Shown: in pieces, positions 33,909-44,305 of the stretch
Layout: each line of letters starts with the position of its first letter
Position numbering within the stretch: the first letter of the stretch is position 1
DNA from: Siphonodentalium dalli
Taxonomy: Eukaryota; Mollusca; Scaphopoda; Gadilida; Siphonodentaliidae
Assembly (NCBI GenBank): GCA_032622095.1
Contig: CP136069.1
Location: forward strand, 105,180,278 to 105,244,277
Length of the DNA: 64,000 nt
Reading direction: 5' to 3'
Notes under the pieces: model-generated
Databases searched by the model: none
What the model was told of the DNA's origin: nothing
Seen by the model: only the letters and a program-made list of their open reading frames with translations
Program-made: the position numbers and the translations under genes

Positions 33909-34743
33909 TGTAATACGAACGAAAGTTTATGGTCACAATTCGACTGAATAGTCAACGAAATACTGCGCTTTTTCGGTCTCAGGTGAGAGAACATTTTGTG
34001 GTGTAATTCGTATTGGGCGTACTCGATTTATTTGCATGGAGTACTCTGGTAAATTGTTTGCGTAAATAATCGTTGTGATTGGCTAAAAAACAATGTGTTT
34101 TCAGCGGCGCCCGTGCGTTTCATTTAAATTGTACAGGAAATACGATTGCGGTCATTTCTGTGTTGAACGTTGTTGGGACAACATGTATATGATCATCGAC
34201 TATGGACCATTTTCCTTACACAAAGCGATCTAAATGATCTAGTTTACTAAACTAATCTTATTCCCCTTCTGTACTGGTGAACAAACGCTTTCATTTTCAA
34301 CTTGATTCCGAAATATCGAATATGATCGAGATTCGAATCGACGAATGCACAGCCCGGCCCCATGGATTTATTTTGTCATTTAACATACTTATTAAGTAAC
34401 TTTCTTTGGTCCTAACATATATCAATATACCATAACATCATTTGGACCATATTCATTGGCAACCAAACTGGTTTCAAGTGACAAATCGCTAGAAAATTCG
34501 CAAGATTGTCAAGATGCAAAATTCAAAGGGTTGCGGGTGTACTCCGTTGATGCCCCGTTTGCGCGGAGTTAGAAAAGACGGGAAAAGTCGCGTGCGGCGA
34601 TCTGAATAAACCGATTTTTTTCGTGGTACAATTGGAAAAAGTAGAATTGTACCACAAAACTGGAACGAGATAGCCATGGTAACTCGGGCCACTGGCCAAT
34701 CAGGACATGGCTTTTAAGCATAGTTAGGCAGGGTCGTATTACA
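33909..34743. mobile_element. Possible MITE with TGTAATACGA ends
   Basis: TGTAATACGA at 33909 and TCGTATTACA at 34734-34743 are perfect inverse 10-mers. Inside, near 34622-34665, GTGGTACAATT and AATTGTACCAC form a second hairpin and repeat the GTGGTACAA motif of the adjacent palindrome. No coding potential. Ten bases of TIR is modest evidence. Confidence 0.4.
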
Positions 34744-34776
34744 AGTATACTTGTAACAATGTAAATAGGTCATTTT

Positions 34777-34927
34777 ATATAAGGATTAACTGTCATGTGG
34801 ACTGTTTTTATGGAGATGTGACCGTGAGGTAAGTGGTCATAACTTTTTTTTTACATACAAGTTATGACAACTTACCTCTCACGGTTACATCTCCATAAAA
34901 ACAGTCCACATGACAGTTAATCCTTAT
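34777..34927. repeat. Near-perfect palindrome, ~69-bp arms
   Basis: Left arm TATAAGGATTAACTGTCATG...AAGTGGTCATAACTT (34777-34846) faces AAGTTATGACAACTTAC...GTTAATCCTTATA (34859-34927). Only a few mismatches across ~69 bp and a short T/A-rich loop. A foldback MITE or recent palindromic duplication. Confidence 0.85.
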
Positions 34928-34929
34928 AT

Positions 34930-36391
34930 TTCTATACATTTAGCGAAAAAGCCACTTTTGTAAATGTATTTAAATTGAAAAGTGTATCGTGACAAAACCA
35001 GCCCAAAACATCCCATAGCACCCTTGGCAAAAGTTAACAGGAACAATTTCTTTATATTGAAACCTGATGATTTAATTTAAGTCAATCCTGCGCGAGTCCA
35101 AATGCACCCAAAACATTACACGTTTTTCTATCCGGTGTCGATGACGTGTCGATGTAATTATGGGGTTGCTGTTATGAGCTGTTGCGTATTCCCCGAGAAA
35201 TAACTGCAACAAGTCACGTGGGCGCCGACCAATCGGAATGCTGGATTTAGTGATAATCACACTTAGTATGTAAATATATACTGATAATGATCTGCTACAG
35301 ATATTCAAATTCTATGATCTCTATGGTCTATCTCTTAAAAAAATTGGAAAACCCTCCAGATAGTGATTAAGATGACCCAAGTCCCATTCCAATCACATAA
35401 TAAATCTAAAGTCGAAAAATAAATAATACCACCACATGTTTTCGGAGATCTCCATTGCTAAATTACGATGACGTCAAAATGGGCAAGCGATTTACAAACA
35501 TAGATTATGAGGTGGAGCTTATTATGCCGACTACGATGACGAAATTGTATATAGTCAGCCAATACTAAAATGTGGAATCGGTCTGTGTGCATGCGGTGCA
35601 GAGCTGTTAAGTTTCACGGATTGTCCGTGAGACTCCTGGATTGACACGGCAATTCCGCAAATACGGATATCCCCCAATATCTCCCGGATTCAGCAAAACC
35701 CTGCATTCAAATCCCAAAAAACGATATTTTCTTATTTTTTGAATTCGTGAAATTGCTGGGATTCCCAAATGATAGGGATTTCCGGTACCATAAATACCCA
35801 CTCATCAACATTCACTGTTGTCGATCTTCCCTCTGATTGAAGACTGATATTAATTGATTTTCACACTCTGGTGAAGCCACACACATAAAAGGGTGTTGTT
35901 ATAGTATACAATACGTATAATCACAAGTGTGCAGCTGTATTGTTAGCCCTCATTGATGAACAGTTCTTAGTAACGGATTAGTGGTACGCATTGTGAACGG
36001 AATGTGTCCATTTCGTTTGCGGGTAAAATTGTAACACGTTGTCAATTAGTACTTTCGCTTTCACCCATTCATGTCCGGTTGTAACCTTTGTAACTTTGTA
36101 ACATTTTTTACTTATTTTAAACAAAGCTTGTGCTTCTTAAAATTTGTTAATAAATTGTGGAATGTGTGCATTTCTTTTGGGGGTTAAACAGTAAGACGAG
36201 TCCATTTTGTAGTTTATTCCAATTTTATACTTTTGGTTTCGCGCATATCTGGCTGTATCCGGTGAAATTCTGAGTATTTTCACTTAGTTTATACGAAGTG
36301 TCTGCTTCTTTCTCTTCAATAAATGGTGGTATCTCCCACTCACAGCAGCTCTATTACAACTACCAACAGGACATTCATTACCATTGTATTT
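34930..36391. other. No feature recognised
   Basis: AT-rich sequence without repeats or genes that I can support. Short frames on the minus strand (35072-35308, 35607-35801) lack any signature. Confidence 0.4.
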
Positions 36392-36465
36392 AGGTAAAAA
36401 ATAAACACAAACTCATAAAAACTATGATTACATAGTTTTTATGAGTTTGTGTTTATTTTTTACCT
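36392..36465. repeat. Perfect 35-bp-arm hairpin
   Basis: Arms 36392-36426 and 36431-36465 are exact reverse complements (35 of 35), separated by the 4-base loop ATTA. The arm starts AGGTAAAAAATAAACACAAA. No flanking duplication is obvious. Such perfection implies recent origin or gene-conversion-like repair. Confidence 0.95.
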
Positions 36466-36469
36466 TCAT

Positions 36470-37770
36470 CATAAAAATGATTTTTGGAACATGAACATAT
36501 TTGGGCATACTTCTGCAAAAATCTCCCGGATTGACATTTTCAAAACTTAACAGGTCTGATGTGGTATATAGATTAAGTGGCGAAGAGTTATTAAATTAAT
36601 TAAGATAGTGTGGTTCACTTCAGAAGTCAATCTCGTATAGCAAACAAAATTTATATGAATAAAGTAATTAGTTGTCTGATTTGCTGAATAGATGCATACC
36701 CGGTAATAGTACTGCTATGATATCATAGTCTCTTATTCACTGGGTGAATTGTCATCACTCGGTGAATTGTCATCACTCAGTGATAATTCATCAGTTTCAG
36801 TTGGAGAAATTGTTTGCACTAAAATGGGACACAAAGTCAGTGGTAAGAACGGCTGACTCGGATGATTGCATCAGCTTTGACATAAGAAGCTCACAAACAT
36901 AAACACTGGGTTGAATAATGTCAGCTATAATTAGATGTTTAATTTGTTGTTTTTAGTAGAGTTTAATATATGACCGGGAATTGAAAAAACAGGAACCGGG
37001 AATGGACCCCTTCAGAACCGGGAACCAGGAACGTTTCGGGGAAATGTATGTTGTACAACACCGGTTATCTAGTTTGGGTGATCATAATAATGATAATTTA
37101 TATTAACTAATGGATATACAAAATTGTTATATTTGACCTTCTTTTGCCAAATAATGGTAACATTACACAAGTTGGAAAATATTAAACCATCGTTCCGACT
37201 TCCCAAACTTCAAACGAATTGTGGCCGACGTTGTGAACTTCTCGTAACCTGTCTTTGTAATTAACTTAAGAGAATTCAAAATAAGCAGTTCGATGAAATT
37301 TGTGTGTTAATTTCCAATACTTTTTAGCGTCCTGATTTTTAGCTCAACTTTACCAAACTCCATGCAGCGCCCTCTAGGTTATCACTGCGATATAGCACTG
37401 CCACAAGGATGGTACTTTGCCGACCGATACATCTATTTTTAATAACATCGGAACTATATTTAGTCGCCCCTTTCTTTTTTGTTAATGTATATTTTATAAA
37501 TATTTTTTCTACAAAGTCCCTGTGCCTTTACCATCACAGAACTGCACTGTAGATCTGCTGTATATATGTGTTAAGTATGCCATAAAATTTAATCCAACAT
37601 ATAATAAAGAATGTCTATTTGTGGTGTTAGTTGCATTCGCGGCGAAAGCCGACAATTAGTAGTGACAAAAGTATCATTGGATTCTAATCCTTTGCACATC
37701 GCCATGTTTTAATAGTTGTCAACGATATGCGGCAACCCGCTGCATTTGTTATTGGACCGATTGCCATGTT
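36470..37770. other. No feature recognised
   Basis: Nothing gene-like. TTTTTAGCTCAACTTTACC at 37337 matches the first bases of family A but no hairpin or core follows, so only a scrap is noted. A cluster of TCATCACTCGGTGAATTG-type short repeats lies near 36740-36785. Confidence 0.4.
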
Positions 37771-37774
37771 GCAT

Positions 37775-37920
37775 GTTGCTGTTAGGCCAATGAATTCTCT
37801 TATATACATGAGGCACTCATAATATATGCAAGACTCGCATATACATATATATAGGAGAATACATCGGCACATGGTTTTTGCAAAACATCAGGAAGCTCCA
37901 GTCATGGAAAGATTAAAACG
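37775..37920. mobile_element. Hairpin MITE family H, decayed copy
   Basis: CCAATGAATTCTCTTATATA and TATATATAGGAGAATACAT face each other across GAGGCACTC / GACTCGCATAT; then TCAGGAAGCTCCAGTCATG, the family H end. More diverged than the copies at 19008 and 53395. Confidence 0.55.
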
Positions 37921-38409
37921 ACCTTATGTAGTGGTTCACGTTATATGGGAATATGTACGGGAATATGTACAGACACTGCCACTTTAATATCTGAATGATC
38001 TCACACATGTTTATTTGTGCTATATATAGTCAGGAAGCATGACCATTCATTTTGACTCGCATAGGTCACATTAACTGAACGGTTATATTTACTTCCCTTG
38101 TACTCATCCTGCTGTCATTAGTTACCTGACTTCAACTCAAGTTGCTATCAGCAGTGTATGGGTAATTCGACTTTAGTCACGATCGGCAGCAAGAGAGTTA
38201 ATTTACCTATTGGATTATGTAATTGGCATATTCTACAGCCATTATCATTTGATACACAAAACTATATTCCATGCAGATATTGGTCAAATAGGTCACCTGT
38301 ATAGAACTCTAGCAGCCATGATTGGCTTGAAATAGAACCATAATGAACAAGTTTTGATTATGAGACTATAATGCTCCAAATTATCAATCACTTTTGGGAT
38401 ATTTTCTCA
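37921..38409. other. No feature recognised
   Basis: AT-rich spacer; nothing supported. Confidence 0.4.
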
Positions 38410-38413
38410 GTTA

Positions 38414-38837
38414 GGCGACACCAATTTTTAAGTCTGGTTTTAAACCAGACTTAAAAATTGGTGTCGCCTAACTTGTAGGAGGTGTTCGTAATACGAACAC
38501 CTCCTACAACTTTTTTTCCATTTCATGAAAAAAATAAAACTTTTTTCTCCCAAATATTACACGCGTACTGATTTTCATGTGCTGTCTCATCCGATTCTGC
38601 TTATGATCATTTACAGATCCACATTTTCATGTATTTCATGACAAGAAATGTCTTGTTTGGTTCAGAATTTCATTCAAAAACATTTTTTCACAATTTTTGT
38701 AAAATTTATGTAAAATTCCACGATTTACTTGATATAAATTGGGGGGACAATTTTTTTTATTTTTATCTTTTTCCCTCCTGCATCTACTTTTTTTCTCCCC
38801 ACATGTTCGTAAACCAGACTTAAAAATTGGTGTCGCC
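38414..38837. mobile_element. PIF/Harbinger-like MITE with duplicated end
   Basis: Left end GGCGACACCAATTTTTAAGT and right end ACTTAAAAATTGGTGTCGCC are perfect inverse copies, extending to AAACCAGAC. Both sides are flanked by TTA (38411-38413, 38838-38840), the duplication typical of PIF/Harbinger. The left TIR is itself mirrored into a 31-bp perfect hairpin with a 1-base loop (38410-38472), so there are three copies of the terminus. A second perfect hairpin (18-bp arms, GGAGGTGTTCGTA, 38473-38509) follows directly. No transposase. Confidence 0.75.
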
Positions 38838-38840
38838 TTA

Positions 38841-38981
38841 GTTTATAAAAGAATAATACGGGCATACTTTATACTCATTGTTTCATCTTCAGAATGCGCT
38901 TCACACAAGATGTGCCTCCAAATACAAAGGAATTGTGATCACTGATGTTTTGATGGCTGATTTTCAGTGATCACATGTTGA
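38841..38981. other. No feature recognised
   Basis: Short spacer between the MITE and the pogo element. Confidence 0.4.
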
Positions 38982-39029
38982 TACAGTAAAACCTCTCTAA
39001 ACCGAACACCCTTCGGACCGGCCCTTCCG

Positions 39030-39453
39030 TTCGGTTTAGAGAGGTGTTCGGTTTATAGAAAATCGCTGTTCGTAACTGCGATCGTGATCTTTGCATAATT
39101 CAGGAACACGTTCTCGATAATCTTTCACAACATCTGCGTTGATGTCTGCACTCTCTCCGCAGATGATACCCTTGTCACGTGCACGCTTGAACCATTCCAT
39201 GTCAGTTTGTTCACCTCTTCGTATTTCTGATGGTCGTTGCTCATTTTCTGTTGCCGGTGATGTTGTCGTCGTGAAGTTGCATTATCTTTTTTCGGTTCTT
39301 GAAGATGTTGCTGATCGTTGACTTGCCGATGCCATACTTAACACTTAATTCTTTGTATGTCGACTTAGGCGTTGAGCTGAGATCTTCAATAACTTTTACT
39401 TTCTGGTCAAGAATCAACTCTGTTCGATGTCGTTTCTGTGAGGGCTCGGTCAT
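39030..39453 (-). pseudogene. pogo transposase DNA-binding region only, one frameshift
   Basis: The first 70 codons (39453-39241) form a CENP-B N-terminal/psq-type helix-turn-helix: KRHRTELILDQKVKVIEDL, then YKELSVKYGIGKSTISNIF and the trailing NRKKIM. A stop follows at NRK. One frame over, the sequence stays open through DMEWFKRARDKGIICGESAD and KDYRERVPEL, which fits the second (Tc5/CENP-B type) helix-turn-helix, and runs into the terminal inverted repeat before stopping. So a single frameshift splits a two-domain DNA-binding protein of about 140 residues. The DDE domain is missing, so it could bind element ends but not cut DNA. Confidence 0.75.
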
Positions 39454-39730
39454 TGTGGAAGATTCAAACTGTTATGCTGACTATACGTCAACAATGTGCA
39501 CTTATAGCAATTCAGTGTTTTGACAATGGTTGTAAAAACAGAGTCCAATTAACACAGCGCAATAACTGTTGCAAAAACAATATGTCAGTACTTGAATTCT
39601 CGATCTGTGAAGTCACCATTGTTCCCTTATGAAAATGGGAGCTCGCTGCGAGCTCTTTGCGAACTTATTTAAGATCGCAACGAGCTCGCAAGGCAACAAG
39701 CGATCTCCCTGCGAGCTCACAAGAGCTCGC

Positions 39731-40192
39731 AGACGATTCTTGGTCTTCATTTAAGCTAACACTTGCGAACTTAACTGTGATTTAAGCTCGCAGTTGCGAA
39801 CTTAATTATGTACTGAGCTCGCGGTTGTGAGCTTATTTATGTTTGGAGCTCGCAGTTGCGAGCTTAATAATATTTGGAGCTCGCAGACGATTGTTGGTCT
39901 TCATTTAAGCGAACACTTGCGAACTTAACTGTGATTTAAGCTCGCAGTTGCGAACTTAATTATGTACTGAGCTCGCGGTTGTGAGCTTATTTATGTTTGG
40001 AGCTCGCAGTTGCGAGCTTAATAATATTTGGAGCTCGCAGACGATTGTTGGTCTTCATTTAAGCGAACACTTGCGAACTTAACTGTGATTTAAGCTCGCA
40101 GTTGCGAACTTAATTATGTACTGAGCTCGCGGTTGTGAGCTTAGTTATGTTTTGAGCTCGCAGTTGCGAGCTTAATAATATTTGGTCAGTGC
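39731..40192. repeat. 154-bp tandem repeat, three units
   Basis: AGACGATT(G/C)TTGGTCTTCA starts at 39731, 39885 and 40039, exactly 154 bp apart. Within each unit the shorter phrase GAGCTCGCAGTTGCGAGCTT and its variants recur about every 36-40 bases, so this is a nested repeat. Units 2 and 3 are nearly identical. Confidence 0.9.
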
Positions 40193-40443
40193 ATGGCTGC
40201 TGATATTAAATATTCTATAAATACTTCTGTAATTTAATCCACTGACTGGCTCTGTAGAGACAGCATGTGTTCCTAGTTAACTTCCTGTGTTATTGTAAAA
40301 ATTTGAATAAGGACTGTTAGTCTGTTATTGCATGGTATATTCTCTTTGTTCATAATGTTCTCTCTATGATTTGTGAATTGTTTCATTCAACAACTTTGGA
40401 GACTGATACGATTGTACTAATACTTCAAGATAACTGAGCTTGC

Positions 40444-41489
40444 AGGCATGGATCAACTATTTTCTAAAACTGAAAAAACTATTCAAAATCTGTTTATAAA
40501 TTCGAAGCAATCATTCAGAGAAGATATATAGCTGCAGGCCAGTGCATGGATTCCAGAAACTTAGGTAAGCATACTATTGAACTGTTGAAGACTTATAACT
40601 AGATTTGTTTATTGTGAATAACATTATGATTGGGGGTGGGTAAATAGCTTTGTTTATTGGGCATGAAATGATGATGGGTGGGGGGGGGGGGGGGTAGTTA
40701 ACTACATGTAGCTTTGTTTATTGGGCATAACATGCATGGTGGGGAGGGGTAAGCATTACTATTGAACTGTTGAAGAATATAACTAGCTTTGTTTGTTGTG
40801 CATAAAATTATGATTGGGGTAACTAGCTTTGTTTATTGGGCATGAAATTTTGATGGGGGGGGGGGGGGCGGGGTGGGGTAACTAGCTTTGTGCATGAAAT
40901 GATGATGATGATGGGGGGGGGGGGGGGGGTAGTTAACTACATGTAGCTTTGTTTATTTGGCATAACATGGTGGGGAGGGGTAAGCATACTATTGAACTGT
41001 TGAAGACTTAATTATAACTAACCTTGTTTATTGGGCATGAAATAACGGGGGGGGGGGGGGGGGGGGTATATACCTAGCTTTTTTTATTTGACATGAAATG
41101 ATGATTGGGGAGGGGATTATAACTAGCTTTGTTTATTGGCATGAAATGATGGGGGGCAACTAGCTTATTTGTATAAGGCATGAAATGATGATGGGGGGGG
41201 GGGGGGAAGTAGCTAGCTTTGTGTATTGGGCATGAAATGCTGATAGGAGGGGGAACTATATCTTTGTTTATTGGGCATGAAATTAATTTTCCAAACATTG
41301 ATCAATTTAAATTGTTAAACTTAAATTGCATGTAAATTATTGTAATTATTGTATTACAGCTTACATGAAGACCATAACTGGGCCAGATGCAAAACCAACT
41401 ATTACAGAGCCATGGTTAACATTAGGGTCATTCCATATAGAACTGGACACCAAGATATAGAGGATAGAATGTTTTTCACTGATACCTAA
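40444..41489 (+). other. Possible spliced transcript in the nested element
   Basis: GTAAGC at 40565 could be a splice donor and TTGTATTACAG ending at 41359 an acceptor. Joining them leaves one frame open across the junction to a stop at 41487-41489, with NYYRAMVNIRVIPY-like sequence in the second exon. The start is unclear: ATGGATCAACTATTT at 40448 opens a different, 27-codon frame. The intron is the poly-G minisatellite. Speculative; no known family recognised. Confidence 0.2.
40620..41290. repeat. Minisatellite with G14-G20 runs
   Basis: Units of about 50-90 bp read AACTAGCTTTGTTTATTGGGCATGAAAT-like then GATGATG and a run of G. Runs lie at 40680-40694, 40855-40868, 40913-40929, 41047-41066 and 41193-41206 (14-20 G each). 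Strong potential for G-quadruplexes or R-loops, and for assembly error. Confidence 0.85.
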
Positions 41490-41504
41490 CCTGTGTCTTT
41501 TGTA

Positions 41505-42090
41505 TCATGGGAGCTCGCAGGAGTTTACATTGAGCTCGCAAGAGAAGGTAGTAAGGTCGCAAAAGTTTGCAATAAGCTCGCAAGAGTTCACAGTAAGCTC
41601 GCAGAAGTTTACAATAAGCTCGCAATGAGCTCGCAAGGTGTTCGCAGGGAGCTTGCAGAGAGTTTGCAGAGAGCTCGCAGCGAGCTCGCAGCGAGCTCGC
41701 TGTGACCACGCAGGAAGCTCACAGGGAGCTCGCAGGGAGCACGCGGGAAGCTCGCAGCGAGCTCGCAGGGAGCACGCACGAAGCACGCAGGAAGCTCGCA
41801 GAGAGCTCGCAGCGAGTTCGCAGCGAGCTCGCTGTGACCACGCAGGAAGCTCACAGGGAGCTCGCAGGGAGCACGCAGAAAGCTCGCAGGGAGCTCGCAG
41901 GGAGCACGCACGAAGCACGCAGGAAGCTCGCAGAGAGCTCGCAGCGAGCTCGCAGGGAGCTCGCTGCGAGCTCGCAGGGAGCACGCAGGAAGCTCGCAGG
42001 GAGCACGCAGGAAGCTCGCAGCGAGCTCGCAGGGAGCTCGCAGAGAGCTCGCAGTGAGTTCGCAGGGAGCTCGCTATAGTTCCAAATTAC
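41505..42090. repeat. GAGCTCGCAG decamer array
   Basis: Dozens of 10-bp units GAGCTCGCAG with variants (GAGCACGCAG, GAAGCTCGCAG, GAGCTCGCTGTGACCACGCA). A longer block of about 130 bp, from CTGTGACCACGCAGGAAGCT to the next, is repeated (41700 and 41832), giving higher-order structure. Each GAGCTC is self-complementary. Because the unit has no stop codon in several frames, long frames appear on both strands; these are not genes. Confidence 0.9.
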
Positions 42091-42573
42091 ACGCTCGCTG
42101 CGAGCTCACAAAATTCATCTTCTGCGAGCTTATCGCGAGCTTATAATTTCTGTAAGGGTTCACTCAATGTGTGAAACGAACATAGATATCTAATCAGACT
42201 CGTGTTGTTACAATCCGGTTCAAAGCATACGCCGAACAAAAGAGCGCTAATTAACGGTCTGCTTTAATATACTAGAGTATGTAATCACTATACCATTACG
42301 CACTCTCGTCTCGGTTCGAACAATCTCATCTCGTCCGGTATTCAGAGCTAATAATCAAGTGTTCACTTAATTATGGACTAACAAACCTGTCCGGTATTCG
42401 GAATGGAGAGGTTCCGGATTATAGAGGTAATATTTATTGAGAATGCACTTGGGTGAATTCGGGAACAGACAATTCATCCGGAATGAGGAGGGATTCGGAT
42501 TGTAGAGGGTCCGTATGTAGAGGTTTCACTGTATTTCCTATATCCATGTTTTTTTTGTGATCAAAAGTTCAGC

Positions 42574-43919
42574 TTTTTAGCTCACCTGAGATGAAGTCTC
42601 CCGTGGAGCTATAGTCATCACTCCTCATCTGTCATCCGTCCATCCGTCCGCCAACAATTCTTTAAACATCATGACCGAATGGTTTCATATTTGGTATGGA
42701 TGTTCCCTAGGTGACTCACATTCAGATTTGTTCAAATGAGGTCACTGGATCAAATATTTACAAAAGCAGGGCCATAACTCTATTCCTCCATAGTAATTCT
42801 TAGAACAACTTCTTCTCAAGAACCATTGGGCCGATTTAGCTTATATTTGGTATGGAGGGTCCTTGGGTGACTGGGGTTCAGATTTGTTCCTCGTCCGTCC
42901 ATCAGTCTGTCGATTCATTCATCCATCCGTCCATCCATCCGTCAACAACCGTCTTCTCCAGAATCATAAGATCGATTAGTTTCATATTTGGTGTGATTGT
43001 TCCCTGGGCTACTCACATTCAGATTTGTTAAAATGAGGTCACCAGGTCAAAAAGTTTTGAAGCCAGGGCCATAACTTTTTCCCTACATACTAATTCTTAA
43101 AACAACTTCTTCTCAAGGACCATTTAGCTTATATTTGCTATGGAGGGTCCTTATGTGGCTGGGGTTTAGATTTGTTCAAATGTGGTCACTGGGTCAAATA
43201 TGGGTGGAGCCAGGGACAAACTCTTTTTTTTAAATTGAACTCCTTGCTCAATTTAAAACATGATTGTTTTATGTTTTTAATTAACATCTTTTCTTTTTTT
43301 TTAAATTAAAAAAATATATATTTTTTATCTAATTTAGATTTGACTCCTTGCTCAATTAAAATAAAAATTTATTGTAAAAAACATCAACATTTTTGAAAAA
43401 AAAACACCCCTGTTATGAAACACTTACTCTTGCATGTAACAGTATTGGCATGTCTTATTACACAGGTCAGATCTGATCTTATCTGTCTGACATGTTTCAG
43501 AAACAAATAACAACTCCCCAGAATGGGGGTCATTGAAGTTCAATTTAAATATGAGATTGAATCCCATGTGTTGTTCTAAGCAGTCTGGGTTGACAACCAA
43601 TTATAATTTCTATTTAGAAGTGAGTAAGATTTGAATATCTGGCTGGTCAAAAGTGGCAGAGATAGGGATATAACACTTTTGCTTCAAATGAGTTAACTTT
43701 AACTCCTAAACATATCCTCCAAAATCACTAAACCATTGGATCCCCCAGTGAGAGGTCCTTGGATGATGTGAACAATGGAGAACCTTGCTATGTCCCTGTT
43801 TAGAACTACCTGTCTTCAGTGATTGACTGATTAAGTATTGACTGTTGGAAGTCTTCAGAGACCCAGTCTTCTCAGTCAGTTAGTTAGGTGACCGACACCA
43901 CAGTCATTGACTGTCTTGT
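42574..43919 (+). mobile_element. Family B pearl-like element, copy 2
   Basis: TTTTTAGCTCACCTGAG pairs with CCGTGGAGCTA; then CATCCGTCCATCCGTCCG and monomers with ATATTTGGTATGGATGTTCC, GCCAGGGCCATAACTCT and ACCATTGGGCCGATTTAGCT. A second CCATCCGTCCATCCATCCGT run lies inside. The 3' half (TGTCCCTGTTTAGAACTACC, AGTCTTCAGAGACCCAGTC) parallels copy 1 at 22240-22340. It ends with hairpin ACAGTCATTGACTGT (43900-43914) and CTTGTGG. It lacks the family C insertion and so shows the empty site. Confidence 0.75.
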
Positions 43920-44209
43920 GGTAAACGGCTCTTCTCTGTTCATTCAGGAAGGCTTAATGCATTCAAGATATCTCTAATTTTGTGTGATTTTGTCCTGATT
44001 TGACGGTTCCAGTACATCAAATAATCAACAGAAATTATTCCTGAACTATCAAAAACAGGCAATGGAATGATTTCCGATGTAACAGTTCTTATATGCTTAT
44101 GGTAATGCAAGTTTTTATAAGATAAACTGTCATATCTCTTCTTTTTCTTTTTCATAAAATGGAGCAGGATCTGGATTACATCAGATACTGCATAGGCATC
44201 GCTGAAAGT
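43920..44209. other. No feature recognised
   Basis: Spacer; a 90-codon minus-strand frame (43940-44212) has no signature. Confidence 0.35.
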
Positions 44210-44305
44210 CATACCTCACAGAAATTTCTGATGGCCATACCTCACAGCTGACAGTCATACCTCACAGCTGATGTCATACTTCACATCTGATGCTCATACC
44301 AGACA
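44210..44305. repeat. Short minisatellite CATACCTCACAGCTGA
   Basis: About four copies of CATACCTCACAGCTGA-type sequence, 22-29 bp apart, with variants ATACTTCACATCTGAT and ATACCAGACAG. Confidence 0.7.

Larger units (their letters stand above)
39624..42158. mobile_element. Nested element built of GAGCTCGCAG-type repeats
   Basis: Left CCCTTATGAAAATGGGAGCT and right (inverse) CCCTTACAGAAATTATAAGC are related ends. Just inside both, GAGCTCGC-rich repeats follow: a 154-bp tandem on the left, a 10-bp array on the right. Between them is a poly-G minisatellite and a possible spliced transcript. It interrupts the 5' side of the pogo element. No transposase recognised; no clear target duplication. Confidence 0.55.
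38984..42531 (-). mobile_element. pogo/Tigger-type DNA transposon, deleted and invaded
   Basis: Left end CAGTAAAACCTCTCTAAACC and right end (inverse) CAGTGAAACCTCTACATACG, each flanked by TA (38982-38983 and 42532-42533), the target of Tc1/mariner-pogo elements. The left end also folds on itself (CTCTAAACCGAAC facing GTTCGGTTTAGAG). Without the nested element at 39624-42158 it is about 1.0 kb. It encodes only transposase DNA-binding domains (39030-39453, minus strand); no DDE catalytic domain lies between those and the end. Confidence 0.8.

Noticed and set aside
37337..37360. Sixth family A element starting at TTTTTAGCTCAACTTTACC
   Set aside because: Only the first ~17 bases match; no hairpin partner, CCGT run or monomer follows.
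41505..42079. Overlapping frames of 100-159 codons in the GAGCTCGCAG array
   Set aside because: Low-complexity repeat translation on both strands; not a gene.
38984..42531. Full autonomous pogo transposon
   Set aside because: No DDE domain lies between the second HTH and the terminal repeat, and the inner 2.5 kb is an unrelated insertion.
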